Assembly: GCA_003058495.1 (NCBI GenBank)
Contig: QBVC01000026.1
Span: 91,884 to 155,883 of the forward strand
Direction: 5' to 3'
Length of the DNA stretch: 64,000 nt
Source: a gamma proteobacterium symbiont of Ctena orbiculata
GTDB lineage: Bacteria; Pseudomonadota; Gammaproteobacteria; Chromatiales; Chromatiaceae
In this document: positions 43,473-52,665 of the stretch, in pieces
Numbering within the stretch: the first letter of the stretch is position 1
How the letters are laid out: every line of letters starts with the position of its first letter
Program-made: the position numbers and the translations under genes
Notes under the pieces: model-generated
Database searches by the model: none
The model's input: the letters and a program-made list of their open reading frames with translations, nothing else
What the model was told of the DNA's origin: nothing

Positions 43473-45011
43473 CTAGACGGAGAGGCAGACACCGCCGCGG
43501 CGCTCGTCGCCGATGCCGCTTGGGCTGGACTTTCTGTCCAGCATGACGCAGTGGGTGCCGCCGAAGAAGAGGTTTTTGCCTTGCCATTGCTGCTGTTTCG
43601 GGAACTCATCCTCCAGGGCCCGGGCGATCGGTCGATCGATGCCCGGCTCCAGGCTCAACAACTCATTTTCAAAGTGGATGCGGGGGAATGAGACCGCCTG
43701 CTCCAGCGGCATGCCGTAATCGAGATGATTGACGATCACTTGCAGGATTGCGCTGCGAATCCGGTTCGAGCCCCCGGAGCCGAGGACGATCGAACTGCCC
43801 TCATCTGTCAGGATCAGAGTGGGCGCCATCATGGATGCGAGACGCCGGTTGAGCGGCCACTGGTGAAAGCCTGTCGGATTCAGGTCCTCCTCGCCCAGCA
43901 TGTTGTTCATCATGATGCCGGTGTCCGCGATCACGTACCCGCTGCCCTCTCCGTTGGAGAGGGTCATGCTGGCGAGATTGCCGTCCGCGTCGGCGATGCT
44001 GATCTGGGTTGTGCCGCGCGTTGAGATCCCCCCTTTACGCAGGCGTTCACTGAAGTGCCTGCCTACCTCCGGATTGAGTATTCTCTCCATGGAGAGTTGG
44101 TGTTCATTGCGCACCAGTTGGGTCAGACGCATGATCCGCGCCAGTCTTCGCAGATGATCCTCTCCGCCCGGCTGGGGTCGGACCATGCCGTGGTCTGCCA
44201 GCAGACCGAGGGAAAATGCGATCAGCGTGCCGCCGAGCGAGGGCAGGGGATTGGTGAACAGTTGCGCGTTTCGATATCGGTACTGGAGCGGACTGCGGAT
44301 CTCAACCCGGTAGTCGAGCAGGTCGTCCCTCTGCAGATGACCGCCCCGGTCTCGACAATCATCGACCAGCCGCCTTCCCGCCTCGCCCTGGTAGAAGAGT
44401 CGCTCACCCTCATGTTGCAGGGTATCGAGAAAGGCTGACAACGCAGGCTGGCGATGGCGTTCGCCCTCGCCGATAAGGGATTCAGGGTGTTGCGGCGAGG
44501 CGTTGATTTCGAAGGCCTCGGGTGTTGCCCGCAGAATCGGCGCGATGATAGTCGTAATCAGATGCTGAAACGGATTGATCTCGACCCCTTCGCGGGCCAA
44601 TTCGATCGCCGGTTGAAACAGGGTCTGCAGCGGCATGCGGCAGTGATTGCGATGAATGCAGTAGAGGCCTTTGATGAATCCCGGGGTTGCGATCGAACCC
44701 ATGCCGATGTGAAAGATCTGGCTGGCGGTTCCGAAATCGGCCTCTATGGGGTAGAAACCGGTCTCACCGCCGTGCAGCTTCCGCTTCGGTGTCTGGGCGA
44801 AGAAATCGTATACAAGGGGATCCGAGCGAACGGGTTTCGCGGTCAGGAACCCCCCTCCGCCGGGGGATGCGAGCACCGGTTCCGCGACACAGGCGGCGAG
44901 CATCGAGGCCACCACGGCATCGAAGGCGTTTCCGCCCTCGCGCAGTACCTCGCAGCCGGCTTTAACGGTTTCATAATGTCCAGCTGCGACAATGCCTTTA
45001 ACCGTTTTCAC
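43473..45011 (-). CDS. ggt: Gamma-glutamyltransferase family protein without signal peptide
   Basis: A 512-residue Ntn-hydrolase of the gamma-glutamyltranspeptidase family. The start (GIVAAGHYETVKAGCEVLREGG) and the nucleophile Thr segment (RGTTQISIADADGN, Thr near residue 335) are typical, with substrate-loop Ser/Gly motifs (LGSGGSNRIRSAI). Family members cleave glutathione or similar gamma-glutamyl compounds after autoprocessing at Thr. Unlike E. coli Ggt there is no signal peptide, so a cytoplasmic role is likely. The start is GTG with AAGGGTG upstream. It is transcribed away from the giant coiled-coil gene. Confidence 0.88.
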   Translation of the reverse strand: MKTVKGIVAAGHYETVKAGCEVLREGGNAFDAVVASMLAACVAEPVLASPGGGGFLTAKPVRSDPLVYDFFAQTPKRKLHGGETGFYPIEADFGTASQIFHIGMGSIATPGFIKGLYCIHRNHCRMPLQTLFQPAIELAREGVEINPFQHLITTIIAPILRATPEAFEINASPQHPESLIGEGERHRQPALSAFLDTLQHEGERLFYQGEAGRRLVDDCRDRGGHLQRDDLLDYRVEIRSPLQYRYRNAQLFTNPLPSLGGTLIAFSLGLLADHGMVRPQPGGEDHLRRLARIMRLTQLVRNEHQLSMERILNPEVGRHFSERLRKGGISTRGTTQISIADADGNLASMTLSNGEGSGYVIADTGIMMNNMLGEEDLNPTGFHQWPLNRRLASMMAPTLILTDEGSSIVLGSGGSNRIRSAILQVIVNHLDYGMPLEQAVSFPRIHFENELLSLEPGIDRPIARALEDEFPKQQQWQGKNLFFGGTHCVMLDRKSSPSGIGDERRGGVCLSV

Positions 45012-45226
45012 ATTTCACCCTTGCGATGTTGCATATAATTGATCTGGGTCGTTGCATTATAACCTTGTTCCGGCTATGGTTTTGCGCTCTGACCTGGTGC
45101 TAACAGGGTCGTGAATCGCCCTCATTTAAGGGTAATATACCCGTTCAGTTTTTTAAAAATGTGCCGTTACATAGAGGAGCGATGTGACCACGTTATTAAG
45201 GATCAAAATTCCTGAGCTTGTAAAGA

Positions 45227-48200
45227 ATGGCCGTGCCCGATAGTAAAAACGACGACGTCCTACTCAAGAATCTGGTTCCTCTGAATACGCTTTCAGAAGA
45301 GCAGCTGGGACAGCTGCTCAGCCAGATCGTGATCGAGAAGGCCAAAAAGGGTGAATACCTCTTCCGCGAGGGGGATACCGACCATCAGAATGTCTATCTG
45401 CTTTCAGGCACGGTAGCCCTGCTATCCGGTCAGAAAGAGATGGACCTGATCAGCAGCGGCACCCCCACGGCGCGTTTCGCCCTTGCCCACCAGCTGCCGC
45501 GAAAACACTCGGCTCAGGCCCGGACCAGCGTCAGCTATGTCCGTATCGATAGCCGCTTGCTCAGCGATATGCTGGCGCGCAGCCACAGCGCCAGCTATGA
45601 AGTCAAGGATATCGAACAGCCGAGCAGCGACGACTGGATGACGCTGCTGCTGCAGTCGCCGATCTTCCAACAGATACCGCCGGCAAATCTCCAGCGCGTG
45701 ATGATGCGGATGGAGGAGGTCAAGGTCAGCTCCGGTGATGTCATCATCAACCAGGGCGACGAGGGAGACTATTTCTACCTGATCAGCAAAGGGGAGTGCA
45801 GTGTCTCCCGCACCCCCGAGGCAGGCCATGCCCCGGTCGAGTTGGCCAAGTTGCGTGCAGGCAAGGGTTTTGGCGAGGAGGCCCTGATCTCCAACAAACC
45901 CCGGGGCAGCTCCGTGGTGATGCTTAGCGACGGCATTCTGGTCCGGCTGAGCAAAAACGATTTCATCGAACTGGTCAAGCAGCCCCTTTCCAGGTCGATC
46001 AGCTACCAGGAAGCCATGGGGATGGTCGAAAAAGGCGCCCTCTGGCTGGATGTGCGTACCCCCGAGGAGTATGAGGAGGGGCATCTTCCCGGGGCGATCA
46101 ACCTGCCCTTCTTCTCCCTGCGCTTTCAGGCGTCCAGCTTGACCCTCGACCGCGCCTACATCGTCTATGGCGAGGAGGTGGGGCAATCCGCGACCGCCGC
46201 CTACCTCTTGACCGAGCGGGGTGCAGAGGTTTTCGTCGTCGAAAGCAGCTGGGAACAGATTGCCGGGTTGTCCGGGCTCAATCAGCAAGAGGATGGTTCG
46301 GCTGCAAACAACGTTATCGATTTCAATCGTGAGTCGGATGAGGACGCCGCAAGCGCGGAAGGCGGTGTGTCGCAGTCGGTGGTTGATGGCCTGCAAAAGG
46401 AGTTGGCGGAGGCCAAGCTGGACTTCGAGCAGGAAATGGAACAGCGGCACACCGAAATCAAGCTGCTGCGCCAGGCCCTGGCCGTGGCCAAGAGCCGCAT
46501 GGAAACAGGCGAGGAGGGCGCCAAAAACGCCCAGGCGCTGCAGCAGGAGGTTGAGTCCCTGCGCGAGTCGCTGGCAATAGCAGAATCGAGGCTCGCGGAA
46601 GGTGAAGGCCTCGAGGCCGAACGCCAGATGCTGAACGATCGTGTCGATGAGTTGGAGCAGGCCCTCGAGGTCACCCGGGAAGAGCTTGAGGGATCAAGGC
46701 AGGGCCAGGACAGGATGTCGCAGCTGAGCAATGACCTCGAGCGTCAACTCGAGCAGTCGCAATCGCGCCACGAGGAGAACGAGGGCCGCCTCAAGGAGGA
46801 GATAACTGAGCTCAAGTTTCAGCTTGAAAGCACCAGGGAGAATCAGCAGGAAGATCATGAGGCAGGGCAGCAGCTGCGCGCCGAGGTCGAGGCGCTGCAA
46901 AGCGAGATCTCTCAATCGCGGCAGGATTTCGAGGCGTTCCGTACCCAGGCTGCCGAGGAGCAGGAGAAGATTCTCAGGGAGCGTGACGAACAGGCGGCTG
47001 CCCGTGATGAAGCCGAACAGATGCAGCGGCAGTCCAAGGAGGCGCTGCAAAACCAGACCGAGGAACGGGACCGGCTGCAGCAGCGTTACCAGGAGCTCGA
47101 AAGCCAGCGCCAACAACAGGACGAGGCGTTACAGGCGATCACGGAGGAGCGCGATCGGCTCTCCGAATCGCTGCAACAGACCCATCAGAACATGAACGCC
47201 GAGGCCGCCGAGCTTGAACAGAGTCTGGAATCCGCCCAGCATGAACTACAGCAGGCCCAGTCGGCGTTGGGACAGCAACAGGGCGAACACCAACAGGCAG
47301 TCGGCGAGCTGCAGAACAAGCTGCAGGAGGTCGAGCAGCGTCTGGAGCAGTCAAGGCAGCAGGCGGAGAGTGAGATCAGCGACCTGCAGCAGACGCGGCA
47401 ACAGCTGACTGAGCGGCTGGAAGCCGCGGATGCGGCGCAGAGTTCGCTGCAGGGCGAACATGATGAGCTGCAACAGCGATACGATGAGAAGCATTCCCAG
47501 GCCGACTCCCTGCAAGTTCAGTTGCAGGAGATCGAGCAACGCCTGGAACAGGCGAGGCAGCAGGCGGAGGGGGAGATCAGCGACCTGCAGCAGACGCAGC
47601 AGCAACTCGCCCAGCAACTGGAGGCCGCGGACGCGGCGCAGAACAGGTTGCAGGGCGCCCATGATGAACTGCAGCAGCGATTCGATGAGAAGAATTCTCA
47701 GGCCACCACCCTGCAGCAGGAGCTGCAGGCATTAGAAGACCGTCGCGGCGGTTTGGAGAAGGAGCTGGAGGCGGTGCGCCAGGCAGGCAGCGACGCGGAT
47801 GCCCAGTACACCAATGCCATGGACTCCCTGCGCGGCGACCTGGAGCAGACCCGGGGTCTGCTGGACCAGTTGCGGCAGGAAAAGCAGCAGAGCGACGAAC
47901 TGCTTGCGGTTCGCGAACAGGATATCGGCCGGGCGGAAGCGAAGACAGAGGCGATGCAGCAGGAGCTGGAGGCACAGGAGGCGCGCTATTCGGATGAGCG
48001 AGCCGAGCTGGTGCAAAAGCTGGAGGCCCTTGAAGAGACACGGCAACAGGTCGAGGAGAGAGAGCGGAAGCTGCAGCAGGAGATAACAGAGCAGGCGGCG
48101 CTCTATTCCAGTGAGATCGCCGATCTGGAACAGAAACTCGAGGCGCTGCAGGCAGAGAGCGATGAACATGCATCCACTACCGAGGAGACGGTAGTCGCCC

Positions 48201-50416
48201 TCAAAGAGCAGTTGCAGCAGGTAGGGGATGACGCCAAGCGGCAGAGTGAAAAACGGGTTGAGTTCGAGGCATTGCTGGAGCAGGAGCACCAGACGGCGCA
48301 GTTCCTCAAGCACTCCCTGGAGACCGCTGAACAGGCGGTCGAGCTCTCCAACCAGGAACTGGAAGAGCAGCGGCAGTCGCAGCAGGCATTGGAACAGCAG
48401 CTGAACTCGCTTCAGGAGTCACTGCAGCAGGAGCAGAAAGAGAAGAGCGAACTGCAGCAGCGGCTTGATCAGCAACAGACAGAGTGGCAGCAACGCCTGC
48501 AGGGCGCTGAAGAGGAGATCGACGGCAAGAGGCAGCAGGCCGAGCAACTGGAACAGAGCCTGGAAGAGACCAGGGATTCGCTCCAGGCGCAGGAGCAGTC
48601 CCGTTCCGAACTGGAGGCGGCAAGGCAGGAACTTGCTTCCGCGAAGGAGGGCCTGGAGCGGCAACTCGGTGAAGTGCAGGCCGAACTCCAACAACAGCGT
48701 GAGGGCAGCGAATCGGCCATCGCGGATGAGAGAGCGGCGCTGCAACGCGCGCAGCAGGAGTTGGCGGTCGAAAAGGAGGCTGCCGAGTCCGTCGCCGTCA
48801 CCCTTGCCCAGCTGGAGTCGAGCCACAACGAGCTGCTGCAGGCAAAGAGCGCCCTGGAACAACAGCTAAACGATGGAAACAGCGAGCTGGAGCAGTTGCG
48901 GCAACAGCTGCAGGCAAAGGATGAGGAGGGCCAGCAGCATCAGCAGCACGAGCAGAGTCTCACCGAGACGGTTGAACGGCAGCAGCAACAGGTTACGGAT
49001 CTACAACAGCAGTTGACGGATCTAGAGCAGCAGATGACGGATCGGCAAGGGCAGTTAGAACAGGCCAAGGCCGAGGCTCAGGAGCAGATCCATGCCCAAC
49101 AGCAGCGCGAGCAGACGCTCACCGAGACGGTCGAACAGCAACGGCAGCAACTCACCGAGCTGCAGCAGCAGTTGACGGATCGGCAGCAGCAGCTCGATCA
49201 GGCGAGGGCCGAGTCTGAGAAGCAGAGCGATGCCCAACAGCAGCATGAGGCGGAGCAAAAACAGACCATAGATCAGCTGCAAAGCGAAATGGACGAGTTG
49301 CATATCGCCCTCGCGGCCTCGGTCGAGGGAACGGAGCGGATGGTCGACAGGAGCGAGCTGAAAGCGAGCAACGAGGCGCTGAGAAAGGCGGAAGAGAAAA
49401 TCAAGGCATTGAAACGCGAAGTCGAAGGCCTGCGTGAAGTCCAACTGGAGATGGAGAGTCAGCTCAGCGACGATGTCGAAAATGAAGTACACGCGCTGCG
49501 CGTGGCGCTGGAGTCGGAGAAGAAAAAGCGCGAGAAATCGGAAAAGATGGCGCGCCAGGCGGACGTCCTCAGGCGCGAGCGTGAGGTCCAGGAGACGGCA
49601 ATCGAGATGTTGGGTGAGGATCTTGAGAACCTCACCAAGGAGCGGGACGGTCTGACCAGGCAGCTTGCGGAGATGCGCAATCAGTACACCGACCTGGTCA
49701 ATGAAAACGACCACCTCCATTCAGAGATGAGCGGAATGCGCGAACATGCTTCCGACTCCAGCCTGGCGGACGACCTGCTGGGGCAGATGGAGTCGCTGCG
49801 CCGCCAGGCGGAGCTGTTCGAAAAGGAGCGCAACGATGCCAAGGCTGAGGCTTCGCGAATGCGCCGCGAAGTCGGTGAGCTGCGCAGCGTCATCGAGACC
49901 TATGTGGAGCAGATACAGGATGTGCAGTCTTTTGGTACGGACGAACAGGTAAATGCCCTGCGTACCGAGCTGGACATGGTGCGCCGCCAGGCGGCAGCGG
50001 ATCTGGAGCATATGCGCAGTGAGCTGCAGGCCGCGAAATCCCGTCTGACCTCGGCTGAGAACCGGGATGTGGACGAAGTGGCCGCGCTGCAGGCGAGCCG
50101 ACAGGAGATGGTTTCCATGCAGCAATCCCTGCATGAGAAAGATCATCTATTGAAGATGTCACAAAGCCAGTGCCGCTCGCTGGAAGACGCCATTGAGGAT
50201 CGGGACAAAGAGGTGGATCAACTGAAACGCAAGTTGGAACTGCTGTTGAGAAAGGCCGGCGGCCTGGATCAGCCTTCGATGCAGTATGGAATCAGCCAGC
50301 TTGCAGACGACTCCATGATGACCGAAGAGCCCGAGCCCACACCGCCTGCGGGGGGCAACTCGCCCGATTCGGATCCGAAGCGCACATCCCTGGGCCGCTT
50401 GTTCCGTAGAAAATAG
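45227..50416 (+). CDS. Giant protein: two cNMP-binding domains, cysteine-less rhodanese, very long coiled coil
   Basis: A 1729-residue cytoplasmic protein. Residues 10-120 and 140-260 form two cyclic-nucleotide-binding folds. The second keeps a phosphate-binding cassette (GFGEEALISNKPRGSS, Glu and Arg present); the first does not. Residues 268-350 form a rhodanese domain (WLDVRTPEEYEEGHLPGAIN), but the active-site loop is VYGEEVGQS, with Gly315 where Cys is expected, so sulfur transfer is unlikely. About 1300 residues of Gln/Glu/Leu-rich heptads follow (roughly 380-1680), with internal duplications. The C-terminus is basic (GRLFRRK). No membrane segment is visible. Function is unknown; a cAMP-responsive scaffold is inference. 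Confidence 0.85.
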   Translation: MAVPDSKNDDVLLKNLVPLNTLSEEQLGQLLSQIVIEKAKKGEYLFREGDTDHQNVYLLSGTVALLSGQKEMDLISSGTPTARFALAHQLPRKHSAQARTSVSYVRIDSRLLSDMLARSHSASYEVKDIEQPSSDDWMTLLLQSPIFQQIPPANLQRVMMRMEEVKVSSGDVIINQGDEGDYFYLISKGECSVSRTPEAGHAPVELAKLRAGKGFGEEALISNKPRGSSVVMLSDGILVRLSKNDFIELVKQPLSRSISYQEAMGMVEKGALWLDVRTPEEYEEGHLPGAINLPFFSLRFQASSLTLDRAYIVYGEEVGQSATAAYLLTERGAEVFVVESSWEQIAGLSGLNQQEDGSAANNVIDFNRESDEDAASAEGGVSQSVVDGLQKELAEAKLDFEQEMEQRHTEIKLLRQALAVAKSRMETGEEGAKNAQALQQEVESLRESLAIAESRLAEGEGLEAERQMLNDRVDELEQALEVTREELEGSRQGQDRMSQLSNDLERQLEQSQSRHEENEGRLKEEITELKFQLESTRENQQEDHEAGQQLRAEVEALQSEISQSRQDFEAFRTQAAEEQEKILRERDEQAAARDEAEQMQRQSKEALQNQTEERDRLQQRYQELESQRQQQDEALQAITEERDRLSESLQQTHQNMNAEAAELEQSLESAQHELQQAQSALGQQQGEHQQAVGELQNKLQEVEQRLEQSRQQAESEISDLQQTRQQLTERLEAADAAQSSLQGEHDELQQRYDEKHSQADSLQVQLQEIEQRLEQARQQAEGEISDLQQTQQQLAQQLEAADAAQNRLQGAHDELQQRFDEKNSQATTLQQELQALEDRRGGLEKELEAVRQAGSDADAQYTNAMDSLRGDLEQTRGLLDQLRQEKQQSDELLAVREQDIGRAEAKTEAMQQELEAQEARYSDERAELVQKLEALEETRQQVEERERKLQQEITEQAALYSSEIADLEQKLEALQAESDEHASTTEETVVALKEQLQQVGDDAKRQSEKRVEFEALLEQEHQTAQFLKHSLETAEQAVELSNQELEEQRQSQQALEQQLNSLQESLQQEQKEKSELQQRLDQQQTEWQQRLQGAEEEIDGKRQQAEQLEQSLEETRDSLQAQEQSRSELEAARQELASAKEGLERQLGEVQAELQQQREGSESAIADERAALQRAQQELAVEKEAAESVAVTLAQLESSHNELLQAKSALEQQLNDGNSELEQLRQQLQAKDEEGQQHQQHEQSLTETVERQQQQVTDLQQQLTDLEQQMTDRQGQLEQAKAEAQEQIHAQQQREQTLTETVEQQRQQLTELQQQLTDRQQQLDQARAESEKQSDAQQQHEAEQKQTIDQLQSEMDELHIALAASVEGTERMVDRSELKASNEALRKAEEKIKALKREVEGLREVQLEMESQLSDDVENEVHALRVALESEKKKREKSEKMARQADVLRREREVQETAIEMLGEDLENLTKERDGLTRQLAEMRNQYTDLVNENDHLHSEMSGMREHASDSSLADDLLGQMESLRRQAELFEKERNDAKAEASRMRREVGELRSVIETYVEQIQDVQSFGTDEQVNALRTELDMVRRQAAADLEHMRSELQAAKSRLTSAENRDVDEVAALQASRQEMVSMQQSLHEKDHLLKMSQSQCRSLEDAIEDRDKEVDQLKRKLELLLRKAGGLDQPSMQYGISQLADDSMMTEEPEPTPPAGGNSPDSDPKRTSLGRLFRRK
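47321..47722 (+). repeat. Tandem 201-bp duplication inside the coiled coil
   Basis: Bases 47321-47521 and 47522-47722 encode two 67-residue copies, each starting LQE(V/I)EQRLEQ and containing EISDLQQT and LEAADAAQ. The copies differ at several residues. A second, more diverged duplication (SLTETVERQ and TLTETVEQQ) lies at about 48955-49215. The 67-residue unit is not a whole number of heptads, so the register may shift. Confidence 0.8.
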
Positions 50417-50515
50417 TATTGATCCCGCCGCCGATTCACTGCGCTTCGTGGTATCGTGAAGGCCCCGGATTGGGGAACGGATTGGGGCAGAACAGAGTTT
50501 GCAGGACAGAATGAG

Positions 50516-51376
50516 ATGCGGGTGCTTGCGGTTGGCGGTGCAACCCTTGATATAGTCAATAGCGTAGCCGCCTATCCCGAGGAGGACGACGAGCTACGCG
50601 CACTATCCCATCACCGGTCTCGCGGCGGCAATGCTGCCAACACCCTTGTGGTATTGAGTCAATTGGGTCACCAGTGCAGCTGGGCGGGCATGCTGGGAGA
50701 CGATGCCGCGAGCATGTATATCCTCGATGACCTGCGGCGCAACGGCGTTGATACAGAATGGGTGACGGTTCACCCCGGGGGGGCGGCACCAACCTCCTAT
50801 GTCATTTCGAGCCGGGCAAGCGGTTCGCGCACCATCGTTCACTACCGCGATCTTCCCGAATATGGCTATGCGGCATTCGAGAAGATCGACCTGAGCGGCT
50901 ATGACTGGGTCCACATCGAGGGCAGGGAGGTCTCGGTTTGCGCGCAAATTCTCAGGCATGCCCGAGCGGTGGCGCAGTCGACGATGCTCTCGGTTGAGCT
51001 GGAAAAGCCGAGAAAAGACATTGAACGGCTCATCGGGCTGGCCGATTTCGTGATGCTTTCCAGATCCTATGCATCGGCCCACGGCTATCGCAATGCGCAA
51101 CAGCTGTTCGACGGGGTGCGGCCTTATTCGGCTTCAGCCATGCTGTTCGCTGCCTGGGGCGAGGCCGGCGCCTGGCTGCAAGGGGCGGACGGGAGATCCT
51201 GTCATGCGCCGGCGTTCCACCCCCCTGCGGTCGTCGACACCTTGGGTGCGGGGGATGTCTTCAATGCCGGATTGATTGATGCCCTGCTCGCGGGCGAAGA
51301 GCCGGAACTGGCCTTGAACCGCGCGGTACATCTGGCTGGGGAGAAGTGTGGACGGCGGGGGCTTCGCATTGCCTGA
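50516..51376 (+). CDS. PfkB-family sugar kinase
   Basis: A 286-residue kinase of the PfkB/ribokinase family. The N-terminal motif is RGGNAANTLVVLSQLG, and the C-terminal motif VDTLGAGDVFNAGLIDALL carries the catalytic Asp. The features fit ketohexokinase-like members, but the sugar substrate is not decided by sequence. I chose ATG 50516 because the first beta strand starts there (MRVLAVGGATLDIV). The 3' end overlaps the Rieske gene by 29 bases, so the two are probably translated together. Confidence 0.87.
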   Translation: MRVLAVGGATLDIVNSVAAYPEEDDELRALSHHRSRGGNAANTLVVLSQLGHQCSWAGMLGDDAASMYILDDLRRNGVDTEWVTVHPGGAAPTSYVISSRASGSRTIVHYRDLPEYGYAAFEKIDLSGYDWVHIEGREVSVCAQILRHARAVAQSTMLSVELEKPRKDIERLIGLADFVMLSRSYASAHGYRNAQQLFDGVRPYSASAMLFAAWGEAGAWLQGADGRSCHAPAFHPPAVVDTLGAGDVFNAGLIDALLAGEEPELALNRAVHLAGEKCGRRGLRIA

Positions 51377-51713
51377 GCGCTATCCGCTTTGCGATATTTC
51401 ATCCCTGGATGATCCGGGCAGCCGCGGCTTCTTCATTGAACGTGGGTGGGGCTCCTTGGCGCTCTTCGTTGTTCGGCGCGGTGAATCCGTGATGGCGTAT
51501 GAGAACAGCTGTCCCCATACCGGTGTCAATCTCGAGTGGCAGCCGGATCGTTTCCTCGATCTTAGCGCCAGCTATATTCAATGTGCGACCCATGGCGCCC
51601 TGTTCAGACTGGAAGATGGCTACTGTTTGCGGGGCCCCTGTGCCGGAGATTCATTGCAATCGATTGAGGTGCGGCTCGAGGGGGGGCAGGTGGTGGCGAT
51701 TCTGCACCAGTGA
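51348..51713 (+). CDS. Small Rieske [2Fe-2S] protein
   Basis: A 121-residue soluble ferredoxin-like Rieske protein. The cluster ligands are in CPHTGVNLEW and CATHGALF (C-x-H and C-x2-H, 18-20 residues apart). There is no membrane anchor or disulfide cysteine pair of the bc1 type, so it resembles oxygenase ferredoxins or NirD-like proteins. The start is GTG 51348, with GGGGAG four bases upstream and 29 bases inside the kinase gene. TTG 51369 is another option. No oxygenase gene is nearby. Confidence 0.88.
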   Translation: MDGGGFALPERYPLCDISSLDDPGSRGFFIERGWGSLALFVVRRGESVMAYENSCPHTGVNLEWQPDRFLDLSASYIQCATHGALFRLEDGYCLRGPCAGDSLQSIEVRLEGGQVVAILHQ

Positions 51714-51755
51714 TCGCCGGTTTCGCGGGGCGATCCCTCTTTTTTCCAGGGCTGG

Positions 51756-51783
51756 AAAAACCGGGCCATCAAGGCCCGGTTTT
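51756..51783. terminator. Bidirectional terminator after the Rieske gene
   Basis: Stem CCGGGCC and GGCCCGG around ATCAA, with AAAAA before and TTTT after, can stop transcription from both the Rieske side and the convergent small-protein side. Confidence 0.88.
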
Positions 51784-51813
51784 GGGTGCTACAGGGAGAG
51801 AGCTTCTGGCCCG

Positions 51814-52014
51814 TTAACCCATCTTCTCGAGGAAGGCGCTTAAGTCCGCCATGACCAAATCGGCTGGAATCTCTCTCTCTGTACGCTGTTCCGGAGTGAC
51901 CGGCTGCAATTGCAGTTCTGGCAGGGATGCATCGGGCGCGACGACCTGTTCGGTCTCATTTGTCAGGCAATTATCCATGGCCTGCCCTGAGCTCATGTCG
52001 TAGACTTTCATCAT
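51814..52014 (-). CDS. Small hypothetical protein, 66 aa
   Basis: A short acidic protein (MMKVYDMSSGQAMD start) with a Pro/Glu-rich middle and no signal peptide. A perfect AGGAGGT lies about six bases before the start, and a terminator lies after the stop, which argues for a real gene. The sequence resembles no family I know; the size and an N-terminal Met-rich segment leave a short secreted or precursor peptide as a guess only. Confidence 0.65.
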   Translation of the reverse strand: MMKVYDMSSGQAMDNCLTNETEQVVAPDASLPELQLQPVTPEQRTEREIPADLVMADLSAFLEKMG

Positions 52015-52259
52015 TTTGCACCTCCTGCACCACCTCAGTGGGGGTTCCTGTTACTCATTTTAGCGGCGTGCCGCCGGCTAACTTTAACGTCCCGGGTCCG
52101 GTTTTGGCCCAGATCCAGGATTTCACATCCTTACAATGACTTACGTAACCGGGAACCCTTTGGTTTCAAGATGGGGTCCGAACCAGGTGATTACAACGGC
52201 AGGAAAATAGGGGTTTAAGGCTGACGGTCGCCGGCCGGATCTGCTCAGGAACGGCGAGA

Positions 52260-52559
52260 TTAATCGGTATCTTCGATATGGTCGAGTGGATTGGGCCTGG
52301 TTTCCCCCGCAGGGTGGTCCAGGTCCACGCCATAATCGTCTTTGGTGAGGTCATAGGAACCCGACCAGTCCTCCGGTGGGGCGATGGGTTTGACCTCGAG
52401 CGCCTCCCAATCCTCCAGATCGTACTCTTCCACGGTGCCGTCATAGAACTGGACTTCCACAACACCCTCATCGGGATCGAAGGCCACTACTTCAAGACTA
52501 TCGCCATCGACTGTCTTGAACCAATCGCCAATGCGGATTCTTGGTGAGTTCATTGTCAT
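52260..52559 (-). CDS. DUF6763-like small acidic protein
   Basis: A 99-residue acidic protein. The pattern RIGDWFKTVDGDSLEVVAFD, then VEVQFYDGTVEEYDLEDW and IAPPEDWSGS, fits a small proteobacterial family I recall as DUF6763. The function is unknown. GGAG lies just before the ATG. It is flanked by the small-protein gene and the aldo/keto reductase gene, all on the minus strand. Confidence 0.75.
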   Translation of the reverse strand: MTMNSPRIRIGDWFKTVDGDSLEVVAFDPDEGVVEVQFYDGTVEEYDLEDWEALEVKPIAPPEDWSGSYDLTKDDYGVDLDHPAGETRPNPLDHIEDTD

Positions 52560-52665
52560 GCGTCTCCGTTAGATAGGTTTACCCCCGGTACCACTCGATT
52601 ATGGCTCCGAAAGAGATGTAATACCATCTTCAGTCGGCATTTTCTCATCTCAATCACGGTTTGGT

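Noticed and set aside
45422..46450. A 342-codon minus-strand frame opposite the start of the giant gene
   Set aside because: It overlaps recognisable cNMP and rhodanese domains and shows no family features.
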